The notes under the pieces: generated by a model
Databases searched by the model: none
Seen by the model: the letters and a program-made list of their open reading frames with translations, nothing else
What the model was told of the DNA's origin: nothing
DNA from: Mycolicibacterium neoaurum
GTDB taxonomy: Bacteria > Actinomycetota > Actinomycetes > Mycobacteriales > Mycobacteriaceae
DNA length: 64,000 nt
NCBI RefSeq assembly: GCF_036946495.1
Contig: NZ_JAQIIX010000002.1
Span: 3,162,001-3,226,000, forward strand
Direction: 5' to 3'
Position numbers and translations under genes: made by a program
In this document: piece after piece, positions 35,482 to 44,307 of the stretch
How positions within the stretch are numbered: position 1 is the stretch's first letter
How the letters are laid out: every line of letters begins with the position of its first letter

Positions 35482-36867
35482 TCAGAGTCGGCGGGCGGCC
35501 TCGGACAGCACGTTGTGCAGGATGTCGTAGATCGCGTCGAACTCGGCCTGCCCGCTGATCAGCGGCGGCGCCAGCTGCACCACCGGGTCGCCACGGTCGT
35601 CGGCGCGGCAGTACAGTCCGGCCTCCCACAGCGCCGGGGTAAGGAATCCGCGCAACAGCCGCTCGGACTCGTCGTCGTCGAAGGTCTCCTTGGTCGTCTT
35701 GTCCTTGACCAGTTCGATGCCGTAGAAGAAGCCCTCGCCGCGCACGTCACCGACGATCGGAAGATCGTAGAGCTTCTCCAGGGTCGCCTTGAATGCCGGC
35801 GCATTCTGTTTGACGTGGTCGTTGATGCCCTCGCGCTCGAAGATGTCGAGATTGGCCAGGGCGACGGCCGCCGAGACCGGATGTCCGCCGAAGGTGTAGC
35901 CGTGGCCGAAGACGGTCTTGCCGTCATCGAAGGGCTCGAACAGTCGGTCGCTGGCGATCATCGCGCCCAGCGGTGAGTAACCGGAGGTCAAACCCTTGGC
36001 GCTGGTGATGATGTCGGGCACGTAGCCGAAGTCGTCACAGGCGAACATCGAGCCGATCCGGCCGTAGGCGCAGATGACTTCGTCGGAGACCAGCAGCACG
36101 TCGTACTCGTCGCAGATCTCGCGGACGCGCTCGAAGTATCCGGGCGGCGGCGGGAAGCATCCGCCGGCGTTCTGCACCGGCTCCAGGAAGACCGCGGCGA
36201 CGGTGTCGGGGCCCTCGAACTCGATGGCCTCGGCGATGCGGTCGGCGCAGTACTGACCGAACGCCTTCTCGTCGTGCGCGAATGGTTCGGGCGCGCGGTA
36301 GAAGTTGGTGTTCGGCGCGCGGAAGCCACCTGGGGTCAGCGGCTCGAAGGGAGCCTTGAATGCCGGGATGCCGGTGATCGCCAGCGCCCCCTGCGGGGTC
36401 CCGTGGTACGCGATGGACCGCGAAACCACCTTGTGCTTACCGGGTTTGCCGGTGAGCTTGAAGAACTGCTTGGCCAGCTTCCAGGCCGACTCGACCGCCT
36501 CGCCACCGCCGGTGGTGAAGAACACCCGGTTCAGGTCGCCCGGCGCGTAATTGGCGACCCGCTCGGCCAGCTCGATCGCCGTCGGCGTCGCGTAAGACCA
36601 CAGCGGGAAGAAGGCCAATTGCTCTGCCTGCTTGGCCGCAGCGGCGGCCAATTCCTCACGGCCGTGGCCGACCTGGACGACGAACAGTCCGGACAGGCCG
36701 TCGATGTAGCTGTTGCCCTTGTCGTCGAAGATGCGGGTGCCTTCGCCGCGGGTGATGATCGGTGGGGTGATATCGGCGCCATGGCGCGCGAAGTGCCCCC
36801 ACAGGTGGCGCTGGGCCTTAGCGGCCAGATCGCCTGTGGTATTCGCAGTTGTTTCGGTGATAGTCAT
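35482..36867 (-). CDS. Class III aminotransferase, probably diamine/putrescine-pyruvate type
   Basis: This 461-residue PLP enzyme has GEGTRIFDDKGNSYIDGLSGLF (in parts), SDEVICAYGRIGSMF with the PLP Asp/Glu region, and the Schiff-base Lys291 in TSAKGLTSGYSPLGA. The length and LWGHFARHG start resemble putrescine- or taurine-pyruvate transaminases. It follows an Lrp/AsnC regulator (ATGA overlap) and is divergent from an aminobutyraldehyde dehydrogenase, so deamination of putrescine or a related amine is inferred. M. tuberculosis Rv3329 is related. Confidence 0.9.
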   Translation of the reverse strand: MTITETTANTTGDLAAKAQRHLWGHFARHGADITPPIITRGEGTRIFDDKGNSYIDGLSGLFVVQVGHGREELAAAAAKQAEQLAFFPLWSYATPTAIELAERVANYAPGDLNRVFFTTGGGEAVESAWKLAKQFFKLTGKPGKHKVVSRSIAYHGTPQGALAITGIPAFKAPFEPLTPGGFRAPNTNFYRAPEPFAHDEKAFGQYCADRIAEAIEFEGPDTVAAVFLEPVQNAGGCFPPPPGYFERVREICDEYDVLLVSDEVICAYGRIGSMFACDDFGYVPDIITSAKGLTSGYSPLGAMIASDRLFEPFDDGKTVFGHGYTFGGHPVSAAVALANLDIFEREGINDHVKQNAPAFKATLEKLYDLPIVGDVRGEGFFYGIELVKDKTTKETFDDDESERLLRGFLTPALWEAGLYCRADDRGDPVVQLAPPLISGQAEFDAIYDILHNVLSEAARRL

Positions 36868-37385
36868 CTAGTGCCCCAGTTGTATTGCTGTTTAACGAGT
36901 TTCAGGTAAACCAACGTTTCGGTGGATATCACTCCCGGGACGGCGCGGATCTTGGTGTTGAGTAGGTCGAGCAGGTCACCGTCGTCCTCGCAGACCACCT
37001 CGACGATGGCATCGAAGGTGCCGGCGGTCAGCACCACGTAGTCGACGGATTCCAGTTGGGCCAGCTTCTCGGCAACTTTGGTGGTGTCGCCGGTGCAGCG
37101 GATGCCGATCATGGCCTGGCGGGCGAAGCCCAGTTGCATCGGGTCGGTCACCGCGACGATCTGCATGACGCCGGCGTCCACCATGCGCTGCACGCGCTGG
37201 CGAACCGCCGCTTCCGATAGTCCGACCGCCTTACCGATCCCGGCGTAGGAGCGTCGACCGTCCTGCTGGAGCTTCTCGATGATGGCCTTGGACAGTTCGT
37301 CGAGCTGGAACGCGGCCCCCGGGCGCGAATGGTTGATTCGTAGTGACACGGCGGAGGGGCCGGGCGGAGAGTCCGGGTGCGACAT
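36864..37385 (-). CDS. Lrp/AsnC-family transcriptional regulator
   Basis: This 173-residue regulator has an N-terminal AsnC helix-turn-helix (LQQDGRRSYAGIGKAVGLSEAAVRQRVQRMVDAGV, in parts) and a RAM ligand-binding domain (VDYVVLTAGTFDAIVEVVCED). It is co-transcribed with the aminotransferase and divergent from the aldehyde dehydrogenase. It probably responds to an amine or amino acid and controls both sides. Start ATG 37385 (MSHPDSPPG) is preferred over 37421. Confidence 0.93.
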   Translation of the reverse strand: MSHPDSPPGPSAVSLRINHSRPGAAFQLDELSKAIIEKLQQDGRRSYAGIGKAVGLSEAAVRQRVQRMVDAGVMQIVAVTDPMQLGFARQAMIGIRCTGDTTKVAEKLAQLESVDYVVLTAGTFDAIVEVVCEDDGDLLDLLNTKIRAVPGVISTETLVYLKLVKQQYNWGTR

Positions 37386-37412
37386 GCCTTGATTGTGCAC
37401 GGAATCCGTCGT

Positions 37413-37430
37413 TACAAGCAACCATTTGTA
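37413..37430. promoter_or_regulatory. Candidate Lrp/AsnC operator
   Basis: TACAA-n8-TTGTA is an 18-bp symmetric AT-rich site in the 100-bp gap between the AsnC gene and the aldehyde dehydrogenase gene. Its size, base content and place fit a divergent operator for the AsnC protein. Confidence 0.5.
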
Positions 37431-37485
37431 TGAAATCAGGCGTTGGTCATGCCGTCGATCGCCGGAATGCGTAGCCTTGTCGTTC

Positions 37486-38976
37486 GTGAGTGCTCAAAAA
37501 CCTGCCATCGCGGGCAGTTGGATCAATGGTGCAGCAACAACCACGTCGGGGCAGAGTTTCGACGTCATCAACCCCGCCACCGGGGCGGTGGTCACCACAT
37601 ATGCGTTGGCCACCCCCGCCGACGTGGACGCCGCGGTGGCCGCCGCGCGTGCCGCGCAGCCCGCCTGGGCCGCCGCGCCGCCGGTGGAGCGGGCCGGCGT
37701 GCTGGCCAAACTGGCCGAACTGATGGAAGCGGCCGCCGACACCTTCATCGCCGAGGAGGTCGCCCAGTGCGGTAAGCCCGTGCGGCTGGCCACCGAGTTC
37801 GACGTTCCAGGCAGTATCGACAACATCGCCTTCTTCGCCGGTGCCGCACGGCACCTGGAGGGCAAGGCCAGCGCGGAGTATTCGGCCGACCACACCTCCA
37901 GCATCCGGCGGGAGGCCGTCGGTATCGTCGCGACGATCACGCCGTGGAACTATCCGCTGCAGATGGCGGTGTGGAAGGTCATCCCGGCGCTCGCCGCAGG
38001 ATGTGCGGTGGTCATCAAGCCCGCCGAGATCACCCCACTGACGACGCTGACGCTGGCCCGCATCGCCGCCGACGCGGGTCTTCCCGCCGGGATTCTCAAC
38101 GTCGTCACCGGTGCGGGTGGCGATGTCGGGACCGCGCTGGCCGGACACCCCGATGTGGATGTGGTGACCTTCACCGGGTCGACCCCGGTGGGGCGCAAGG
38201 TGATGGCCGCGGCGGCGCTGCACGGTCACCGCACGCAGCTCGAACTCGGCGGCAAGGCGCCGTTCGTGGTGTTCGACGACGCGGATCTGGACGCGGCCAT
38301 CCAGGGCGCGGTGGCCGGTGCGTTGATCAACAGCGGACAAGACTGCACCGCGGCCACCAGGGCCATCGTCGCGCGCGACCTCTATGACGATTTCGTGGCC
38401 GGGGTCGGCGAGGTGATGAGCAAGATCGTCGTAGGCGATCCGCATGACAAGGACACCGATCTGGGGCCGCTGATCACCTACGCCCACCGCGAGAAGGTGG
38501 CAGCCATGGTCTCCCGCGCCCCCGATCAGGGCGGGCGCATCGTCACCGGCGGTGTCATTCCGGATCTGCCCGGTGCGTTCTACCGGCCGACCCTGATCGC
38601 CGATGTGTCGGAATCCTCGGAGGTGTACCGCGACGAGATCTTCGGCCCGGTGCTCACCGTGCGGGCGTTCACCGATGACGACGACGCACTGCGCCAGGCC
38701 AACGACACCGCCTACGGTCTGGCGGCCTCGGCCTGGACCCGTGACGTGTACCGGGCGCAGCGCGCCTCGCGTGAGATCAACGCCGGCTGTGTGTGGATCA
38801 ACGACCACATCCCGATCATCTCCGAGATGCCGCACGGTGGTGTCGGGGCATCCGGGTTCGGTAAAGACATGAGCCAGTACAGCTTCGAGGAGTACCTGAC
38901 CATCAAGCATGTGATGAGCGATATCACCGGGGTGGCCGACAAGGAGTGGCACCGGACGATTTTCGCGTCTCGTTAG
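37486..38976 (+). CDS. Gamma-aminobutyraldehyde dehydrogenase-like aldehyde dehydrogenase
   Basis: This 496-residue ALDH has the catalytic Cys287 in NSGQDCTAATR, general-base Glu253 in LELGGKAPFVVFDDAD, and the cofactor loop TPWNYPLQMAVWKVIPALAAG. NSGQDCTAA and HIPIISEMPHGG..SGFGKDMS closely resemble E. coli PatD, which oxidises 4-aminobutanal to GABA. GTG 37486 is the chosen start. With the aminotransferase and APC permease it suggests uptake and oxidation of putrescine. It is followed by hairpin A2. Confidence 0.92.
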   Translation: MSAQKPAIAGSWINGAATTTSGQSFDVINPATGAVVTTYALATPADVDAAVAAARAAQPAWAAAPPVERAGVLAKLAELMEAAADTFIAEEVAQCGKPVRLATEFDVPGSIDNIAFFAGAARHLEGKASAEYSADHTSSIRREAVGIVATITPWNYPLQMAVWKVIPALAAGCAVVIKPAEITPLTTLTLARIAADAGLPAGILNVVTGAGGDVGTALAGHPDVDVVTFTGSTPVGRKVMAAAALHGHRTQLELGGKAPFVVFDDADLDAAIQGAVAGALINSGQDCTAATRAIVARDLYDDFVAGVGEVMSKIVVGDPHDKDTDLGPLITYAHREKVAAMVSRAPDQGGRIVTGGVIPDLPGAFYRPTLIADVSESSEVYRDEIFGPVLTVRAFTDDDDALRQANDTAYGLAASAWTRDVYRAQRASREINAGCVWINDHIPIISEMPHGGVGASGFGKDMSQYSFEEYLTIKHVMSDITGVADKEWHRTIFASR

Positions 38977-38979
38977 CCT

Positions 38980-39032
38980 GCGATTTGTGGAGTTTCAGCC
39001 GCCGTGCTGGCGGTTGAAACTCCACAATCCGC
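38980..39032. terminator. Hairpin, family A copy 2 (bidirectional terminator candidate)
   Basis: TTGTGGAGTTTCAGCCGCC (38985-39003) pairs with 39009-39027 with one G-U-type mismatch and loop GTGCT. The outer GCG/CGC bases extend it across two mismatches. It lies between the convergent aldehyde dehydrogenase and Usp genes and reaches the Usp stop codon. Its left arm is identical to copy 1 over 25 bases, including the outer TGCGAT. Confidence 0.85.
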
Positions 39033-39892
39033 TACTCGTCGCGGGGGATCACGATCACCGGGGCATCGGTACCGGCCAGGATGCGCGACGCCGTCGAGCC
39101 CAGGAAGATGCGCTTGGGCGCGGCGAACCGGCTGGAGCCGACCACCAGGATGTCGTCGTCATCCCAGTTGAGTTTCTTCAGGGCCGACTCCAACGTCATA
39201 CCGTCGGCGACCAGCGATTCGATATCCGGTGAATCCGGTAGTGCGCGGGCGGCGACCGACAGGTTCTCCTGCGCTGCGGCGATCTGCGTGGCTCGCAGTT
39301 CCTTGAGATCCTCTGCCTCGGAGAGGTTTTCGGCCGACACCAGCGACACCATCCGGATCGGCAGGTTCGCTGCGCTGGCCAGCGTGATGGCGAACGGCAG
39401 CGGATTGTCGTCGCCGGGCCTGCTCGGCACCGCTGCGGTCACCGCGGCGATGGTCTCCGGTGCGTCGTCGGCGTAGCCGCGCGGGGCGAGTGCGACCGGG
39501 ATGGGTGAACTGTGGAGCAGCGCGCTGGACACCGGCCCGATGACGTGACCGCCGAAGAAGCCGTCACGCGCGCCGCCGACGACGATCAGGTCGGAGTGGT
39601 GGCTCTCGGCGAACCGTAACAATTCCTCGGCAAACGATTCTCCGACAAGGACATTGGCGTGGACGGACTTGGCCGCACCGGTCAGCGTGTCGACCGCCTT
39701 GATGATCCACTGCTTGCCCTTTTCGAGCAGCAGCTCCTGATACTGCGCGCGGCCGGGATGCCCGTCGGGCAGTTCCTCGCGCACGACGAGCACCACGTCG
39801 ACATCGGCATCGAAGGTGCGGGCCAGCGCGGCCGCCAGGGCGACACCGTCGTCGCCGGTGGGAGTGGCCAGGTAACCGACCGTCAGATGCAT
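39032..39892 (-). CDS. Tandem universal stress protein, paralogue 2
   Basis: This 286-residue double UspA protein is close to the one at 6019-6897: both start with HLTVGYLATP- or LAVGYLATP-like sequence. The second-domain loop is VGSSRFAAPKRIFLGSTASRIL. A nucleotide-binding or stress-signalling role is inferred. It lies 21 bp downstream of the APC permease gene, so gene order is reversed compared with the first module. Its stop lies at the edge of hairpin A2. Confidence 0.92.
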   Translation of the reverse strand: MHLTVGYLATPTGDDGVALAAALARTFDADVDVVLVVREELPDGHPGRAQYQELLLEKGKQWIIKAVDTLTGAAKSVHANVLVGESFAEELLRFAESHHSDLIVVGGARDGFFGGHVIGPVSSALLHSSPIPVALAPRGYADDAPETIAAVTAAVPSRPGDDNPLPFAITLASAANLPIRMVSLVSAENLSEAEDLKELRATQIAAAQENLSVAARALPDSPDIESLVADGMTLESALKKLNWDDDDILVVGSSRFAAPKRIFLGSTASRILAGTDAPVIVIPRDE

Positions 39893-39913
39893 GGTGTTGC
39901 CTGCGCTTTCGTA

Positions 39914-41422
39914 TCAGTACACATCGGGGACCTTGACCTCGGTTTCGGCGGTGAGCGTCTCGCCGCGGAAGAAGCGCTTGGTGCCGAACGCGAAGCACGC
40001 GAGCATCAGCGGTACCCCGAGGACCAGCATGCCGACGCCGAGCACGAATACCCCGCCGACCGGACCGAAGGCGGTGTAACCGTAGTCGGGAGCGATCATG
40101 TCCTTGGCGCTGATACCGAAGGCGACCGCCATCGCAAGTCCGCCGAGGAGCGGGAAGATGCCGCGGAAGAACAGGTTTCGCGCCGAGGTGAACAGGGTTC
40201 TGCGGAAGTACCAGACACAGGCGAACGCGGTGATGCCGTAGTAGAACGCGACGGCCAACCCGAGCGAGGCGACCGAGTCGGCCAGGGCGTTCTCCGAGAG
40301 GAAGGTGAGCACGAGATAGAAGAACAGCGCCATCGCTCCCATCACGATGGTGCCGAACGCCGGTGTCATGTATTTGGGGTGGACGCTGGCGAACCGCTTG
40401 GGCAGTGCCTCGTAGACCGCCATCGACAGGGTGCCGCGCGCGGTCGGCAGGATGGTGGTCTGTGTCGACGACAGCGCCGATACCGACACCGTCAGCAGCA
40501 GCAGCGAGGCCAGGATCGGACCGCCCACCGGTGCGCCCAGCACGGTCAGCACATCGTCGGTGTTGTTCGGGTTGTTCAGCCCGATTCCCACCACGCTGAA
40601 ACCGGCGAACGACTGGACCGCATACGCCACCAGCACATAGGTGCACACCAGGATCAGCGTGGTGATGACCGCGGCGATACCGGGCGTGCGGCCGGGATCC
40701 TTGGTTTCCTCGCCGACGGCCAGGCAGGCATCCCAGCCCCAGTAGATGAACACGCACAGGATGATCGCCGCGGCGATCGAGGAGATGTCCAGACCCGACG
40801 GCCACAACCAGGACAGTGACGGGCTGACGGCCTGAGCGCCCGCGGTGTTGCCGAACACCCGGATCAGCGCCCATACGCTCGCGACGATCAACACACCGAA
40901 CTGGATGGCGATCAGGACGTTCTGCATCTTCTCCGAGACGACCACACCGCGGGCGCTGACCAGGGTCATGGAGATGATGAAGAACGAACCGAGGGCGACC
41001 TTGGCGTAGAGATTGTCCGCCAGCGCGTCCTGGCCGAGGAATTTGAACAGGTAGACCGCGGCGATCTCGGCGACGTTGGCGAGCACGATGATCGCCGACA
41101 CGGCCAGTCCCCAGCCGCCGATCCAGCCGATCCACGGACCGAAGGCCTTGGTACCCCAGGTGAAGGTGGTGCCGCAGTCCGGGGTGTCCTGGGACAACTC
41201 CTTGTAGGCGAAGGCCACCAGGAGCATCGGGATGAACGCCAGCACGAACATGGCCGGAGCCTTGTCGCCGACGTGGAGCACGACGTAGCCCAGCGTCGCC
41301 GCCAGGCTGTAGGCCGGGGCCACGGCCGCCAGTCCGATCACCACGTTGCCCACCAGACCCAGCGCGCCGGCCTGCAGACCCTTGTCCGTGGTCACCGGGG
41401 TCGGCTGTTCCGCGATTGCCAT
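39914..41422 (-). CDS. APC-family permease, paralogue 2 (amine/amino acid)
   Basis: This 502-residue, roughly 12-helix transporter shares GNVVIGLAAVAPAYSLAATLG, TPDCGTTFTWGTKAFGPW and YWGWDACLAVGEETKDPGRTPG with the permease at 6897-8420. Its place beside an aminotransferase and aminobutyraldehyde dehydrogenase suggests that it imports putrescine or a similar amine. It is co-directional with the downstream Usp gene and divergent from sigJ (114-bp gap). Confidence 0.92.
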   Translation of the reverse strand: MAIAEQPTPVTTDKGLQAGALGLVGNVVIGLAAVAPAYSLAATLGYVVLHVGDKAPAMFVLAFIPMLLVAFAYKELSQDTPDCGTTFTWGTKAFGPWIGWIGGWGLAVSAIIVLANVAEIAAVYLFKFLGQDALADNLYAKVALGSFFIISMTLVSARGVVVSEKMQNVLIAIQFGVLIVASVWALIRVFGNTAGAQAVSPSLSWLWPSGLDISSIAAAIILCVFIYWGWDACLAVGEETKDPGRTPGIAAVITTLILVCTYVLVAYAVQSFAGFSVVGIGLNNPNNTDDVLTVLGAPVGGPILASLLLLTVSVSALSSTQTTILPTARGTLSMAVYEALPKRFASVHPKYMTPAFGTIVMGAMALFFYLVLTFLSENALADSVASLGLAVAFYYGITAFACVWYFRRTLFTSARNLFFRGIFPLLGGLAMAVAFGISAKDMIAPDYGYTAFGPVGGVFVLGVGMLVLGVPLMLACFAFGTKRFFRGETLTAETEVKVPDVY

Positions 41423-41536
41423 GTGCGTGAATATACGGTTTCAGTTGTCTGGCAGGGGTGATACGACGAAAAGGTTTTCATTGGGGTAACACGGCAACGA
41501 AATCAACACATGGAGGGACGGCCCTAGACTCGGCTC

Positions 41537-42472
41537 ATGTCGGCCGACGCGTGGACCGCGGAATTCGAGGAGCTGCGGCCGCATCTGCTCGCCATCGGGT
41601 ACCGGTTGACCGGAACATACGCCGATGCCGAGGACATCGTCCAGGATGCGTGGCTGCGCAGGCAGAGAGCCGCCGAACCCATCGCCGACCTGCGCGCCTG
41701 GCTCACCACCGTGGTCAGCCGGCTGGGCCTGGACACCTTGCGCTCGGCGACGCACCGCCGAGTCAGCTACGTCGGGGAATGGCTTCCCGAGCCGGTAATC
41801 ACCCCGGTGGCGGGGGACGACCCGCTGGACATCGTCGTGGCCGGTGAGGATGCGCGGTTCGCGGCGATGGTGGTACTGGAGCGGCTCACTCCCGAACAGC
41901 GCGTCGCCTTCGTCCTGCATGACGGTTTCGGGGTGCCGTTCGACGAGATCGCGGCGGTGCTCGGCACGACCGCCCCGGCGGCCCGCCAGCTGGCGTCGCG
42001 GGCTCGGCGCGCCGTGGCGGCGGCCCCGCCACCCGAGACCGTCGACACCCACAACGAAGTGGTCGGGCGGCTGATGGCCGCGCTCGCCGCCGGTGATGTC
42101 GACGCCGTCGTTGCGCTGCTCCATCCCGACATCACCTTCACCGGTGACGCCAACCGGCGCGCGCCGACCGCCCCGAATGTCATCCGGGGGCCGGAGAAGG
42201 TGGCGCGTTTCCTGTTCGGGCTCGCGAAGCGGTACGGCCCGAACTGGCAGGCCGGCAGCCGGCCGGTGCTGATCAACGGCGAGCTCGGCTCGTACACACC
42301 CGGCGCGCCGGCCGTCGACGGCTACCGCGAGCTGATGCCCCGCATTACCGCGGTGACGGTCACCGACGGGCGTGTGGCCGCGGTCTGGGATATCGCGAAT
42401 CCGGACAAGTTCACCGCGTCTCCGCTTCGCCGGGATCTGCCCACGGAACCCGGCAGGCATCCCCGGAGCTGA
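41537..42472 (+). CDS. sigJ: ECF41-group RNA polymerase sigma factor SigJ
   Basis: This 311-residue extracytoplasmic-function sigma factor has region 2 (EELRPHLLAIGYRLTGTYADAEDIVQDAWLR, in parts), the ECF41 linker WLPEP (82-86), region 4 with PFDEIAAVLGTTAPAARQL, and a C-terminal SnoaL-like domain (about 175-300). The domain ends with the NPDK motif (288-291) that is characteristic of ECF41. In this group the SnoaL-like extension controls activity in place of an anti-sigma factor. The 3' end overlaps the convergent carboxymuconolactone decarboxylase-like gene by 62 bp. Rv3328c is the counterpart. Confidence 0.94.
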   Translation: MSADAWTAEFEELRPHLLAIGYRLTGTYADAEDIVQDAWLRRQRAAEPIADLRAWLTTVVSRLGLDTLRSATHRRVSYVGEWLPEPVITPVAGDDPLDIVVAGEDARFAAMVVLERLTPEQRVAFVLHDGFGVPFDEIAAVLGTTAPAARQLASRARRAVAAAPPPETVDTHNEVVGRLMAALAAGDVDAVVALLHPDITFTGDANRRAPTAPNVIRGPEKVARFLFGLAKRYGPNWQAGSRPVLINGELGSYTPGAPAVDGYRELMPRITAVTVTDGRVAAVWDIANPDKFTASPLRRDLPTEPGRHPRS

Positions 42473-43004
42473 ACCCCTGCTCGGTGATGCCCAGCGCCGA
42501 GTACATCCGGGCCCGCATGTTCTCCAATCCGATCTGGTAGGTCAGTTCGATCACCCCCGCGTCGCCGAATCTGGTGCGTAGGTCGGCCACCTGCTCGTCG
42601 GTGACGGCGTGCGGGTCGGTGCTCATGGCGTCGGCGTAGGCGATCGCGGCGCGTTCGTCCGCGTCGAACAGTGGTGAGGTCGCATAGTCGTCGATGGCCG
42701 CGAGCCTCTCGACGTCCAGACCGTCGAGGCGAGCCAGCATGGATCCGAAGTCCACACACCACGAGCACCCGATGGTGCGTGCCGTCCAGAACACCGCCAG
42801 TTCGCGGACAGCTGTGGGCAGCGTCGTGGACCCGGCCTGCACCAGCATCTCGTGGACGGCGTTGGCCGCCAGCAACCGCCGGTGGTGGGCGGCGACGGTG
42901 AACGGTTGCGGGACTTCGCCGAACTTCCGTTTGGCGATGCGGTACATCATCCGGGTGAACAGTCCGGCATCGTCGGGGTGCAGGGCGGCGATTCTGGGTG
43001 TCAT
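42411..43004 (-). CDS. Carboxymuconolactone decarboxylase/AhpD-like protein
   Basis: This 197-residue protein has the CMD/AhpD fold with a peroxidase-like motif in ARTIGCSWCVDFGSMLARLDGL (CSWC, two redox cysteines) and a DERAAIAYADAMSTDP tail. CMD genes are the standard neighbours and targets of ECF41 sigma factors. The promoter here fits ECF41 recognition. It may reduce peroxides or act on a small electrophile; the substrate is unknown. ATG 43004 is the start. Confidence 0.92.
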   Translation of the reverse strand: MTPRIAALHPDDAGLFTRMMYRIAKRKFGEVPQPFTVAAHHRRLLAANAVHEMLVQAGSTTLPTAVRELAVFWTARTIGCSWCVDFGSMLARLDGLDVERLAAIDDYATSPLFDADERAAIAYADAMSTDPHAVTDEQVADLRTRFGDAGVIELTYQIGLENMRARMYSALGITEQGFSSGDACRVPWADPGEAETR

Positions 43005-43012
43005 ACCCCTAA

Positions 43013-43039
43013 GACGACACGGCAGGCCGATTTGTGACC
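43013..43039 (-). promoter_or_regulatory. ECF41/SigJ-type promoter of the CMD gene
   Basis: On the minus strand GGTCACA (43039-43033), 16 bases, then CGTC (43016-43013) fits the ECF41 promoter TGTCACA-n16-CGTC, which I recall from the literature, with one mismatch. It ends 8 bases before the ATG, so the mRNA would be leaderless or nearly so. Confidence 0.75.
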
Positions 43040-43082
43040 GCGGTGCTAGTTGGAAACCGGTGGGTGCGGGTAGAGAGGAAGC

Positions 43083-44204
43083 GTGACTGACATGCTGCCG
43101 AGCCGGGGCTCGGTATTCGGTGCCCACCTTCGATCGGCCGCCACGGTCTCGGTCCAGATTGTCGCGGTCTCGGCGGCCCTGTGGATCCTGGCCTGGGTGG
43201 TCGGTGAGGCGTGGGTGATCATCCTGCCGGTCGCGTTGGCGGTGGTGGTCTGCACCGTGCTGTGGCCACCGGTTCGCTGGATGCGGTCCAAGGGCGTCCC
43301 GCCCGCGGCCGCGGCGCTGCTGATGCTGTTGGTGGCGGTCGGGGTGATCGCGGGTCTGATTGCGGCGGTGGCGCCCGCCATCGTCGAGCAGTCGACCGAA
43401 TTGGCCGAGCAAGCGACCGCCGGTGTGGTCCAGGTCCGGGACTGGTTGGGTGGCCCCCCGCTCAATATCAGTGAGGCGCAACTGGATTCGGCTGTCACCG
43501 CGATCAATGACCAGTTGAACTCCAGCAGTAGCCAGATCGCGAGCGGCGTGTTCACCGGGGTCGGGGCGGCCACCTCGGCGTTGGTGACGCTGTTCACCAC
43601 GATCGTGGTGTTGTTCTTCTTGCTCAAGGATGGCCCGCGGTTCATCCCGTGGCTGCGGCGTTCGGTCGGGCATCCCGGCGCACGGCACCTGGCCGAGGTG
43701 CTGGCGCGGATCTGGGACACCCTGGGCGGGTTCATCCGCACCCAGGCTTTGGTGAGCCTGGTGGACGCCGCGCTGATCGGGATCGGCCTGGTGATCCTCG
43801 GTGTGCCGCTGGCCTATGCCTTGGCGATCATCACCTTCATCGGTGGTTTCGTGCCGATCGTGGGTGCTTTTGTCGCCGGTGGTCTGGCCGTGCTGATCGC
43901 GTTGGTCGCCAACGGGCCGATCAACGCGTTGCTGGTGCTCGGCGTCATCATCGCGGTGCAGCAGCTGGAGGGCAACGTGCTGCAGCCGTGGCTGCAGTCG
44001 AAGTCGATGAAACTGCACGCGGTGATCGTGCTGCTGGCCGTGACCCTCGGGGCGTCGACATTCGGTGTCATCGGCGCGTTCCTGGCGGTGCCGGTGGCTG
44101 CTGCGGTAGCGGTGATCATCCGGTACTACGACGAGCAGGTCGCCGAGATCGCGGGGGAGAACATCGGGCCGGAGCCGCCGCCGGAGGATGAGGCCGTGAA
44201 GTGA
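43083..44204 (+). CDS. AI-2E family (PerM) membrane transporter
   Basis: This 373-residue protein has about seven or eight helices and the family blocks LFFLLKDGPRFIPWL, LGVPLAYALAIITFIGGFVPIVGAF (in parts) and EGNVLQPWLQSKSMKLHAVIVL. The family includes autoinducer-2 and Na+/H+ or polyol exporters, so the substrate is open. GTG 43083 is the start. It is divergent from the CMD gene and may share control with it. Confidence 0.92.
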   Translation: MTDMLPSRGSVFGAHLRSAATVSVQIVAVSAALWILAWVVGEAWVIILPVALAVVVCTVLWPPVRWMRSKGVPPAAAALLMLLVAVGVIAGLIAAVAPAIVEQSTELAEQATAGVVQVRDWLGGPPLNISEAQLDSAVTAINDQLNSSSSQIASGVFTGVGAATSALVTLFTTIVVLFFLLKDGPRFIPWLRRSVGHPGARHLAEVLARIWDTLGGFIRTQALVSLVDAALIGIGLVILGVPLAYALAIITFIGGFVPIVGAFVAGGLAVLIALVANGPINALLVLGVIIAVQQLEGNVLQPWLQSKSMKLHAVIVLLAVTLGASTFGVIGAFLAVPVAAAVAVIIRYYDEQVAEIAGENIGPEPPPEDEAVK

Positions 44205-44215
44205 CGGCCAATCTG

Positions 44216-44256
44216 AAGTAGATTGCGTGATCAGCCCGTCTTTCCGCAATCTAGTT
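44216..44256. repeat. Inverted repeat after the AI-2E gene
   Basis: AAGTAGATTGCG (44216-44227) and CGCAATCTAGTT (44245-44256) form a 12-bp stem with one mismatch and a 17-nt loop. The right end ATCTAGTTCAGACTCG (44249-44264) is repeated exactly at 45202-45217, on the other side of the next gene. Terminator function is plausible. Confidence 0.7.
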
Positions 44257-44307
44257 CAGACTCGGTGGCGGTGGAACCGGCGGCCGCACCGCTGCGTCTG
44301 AATACGC

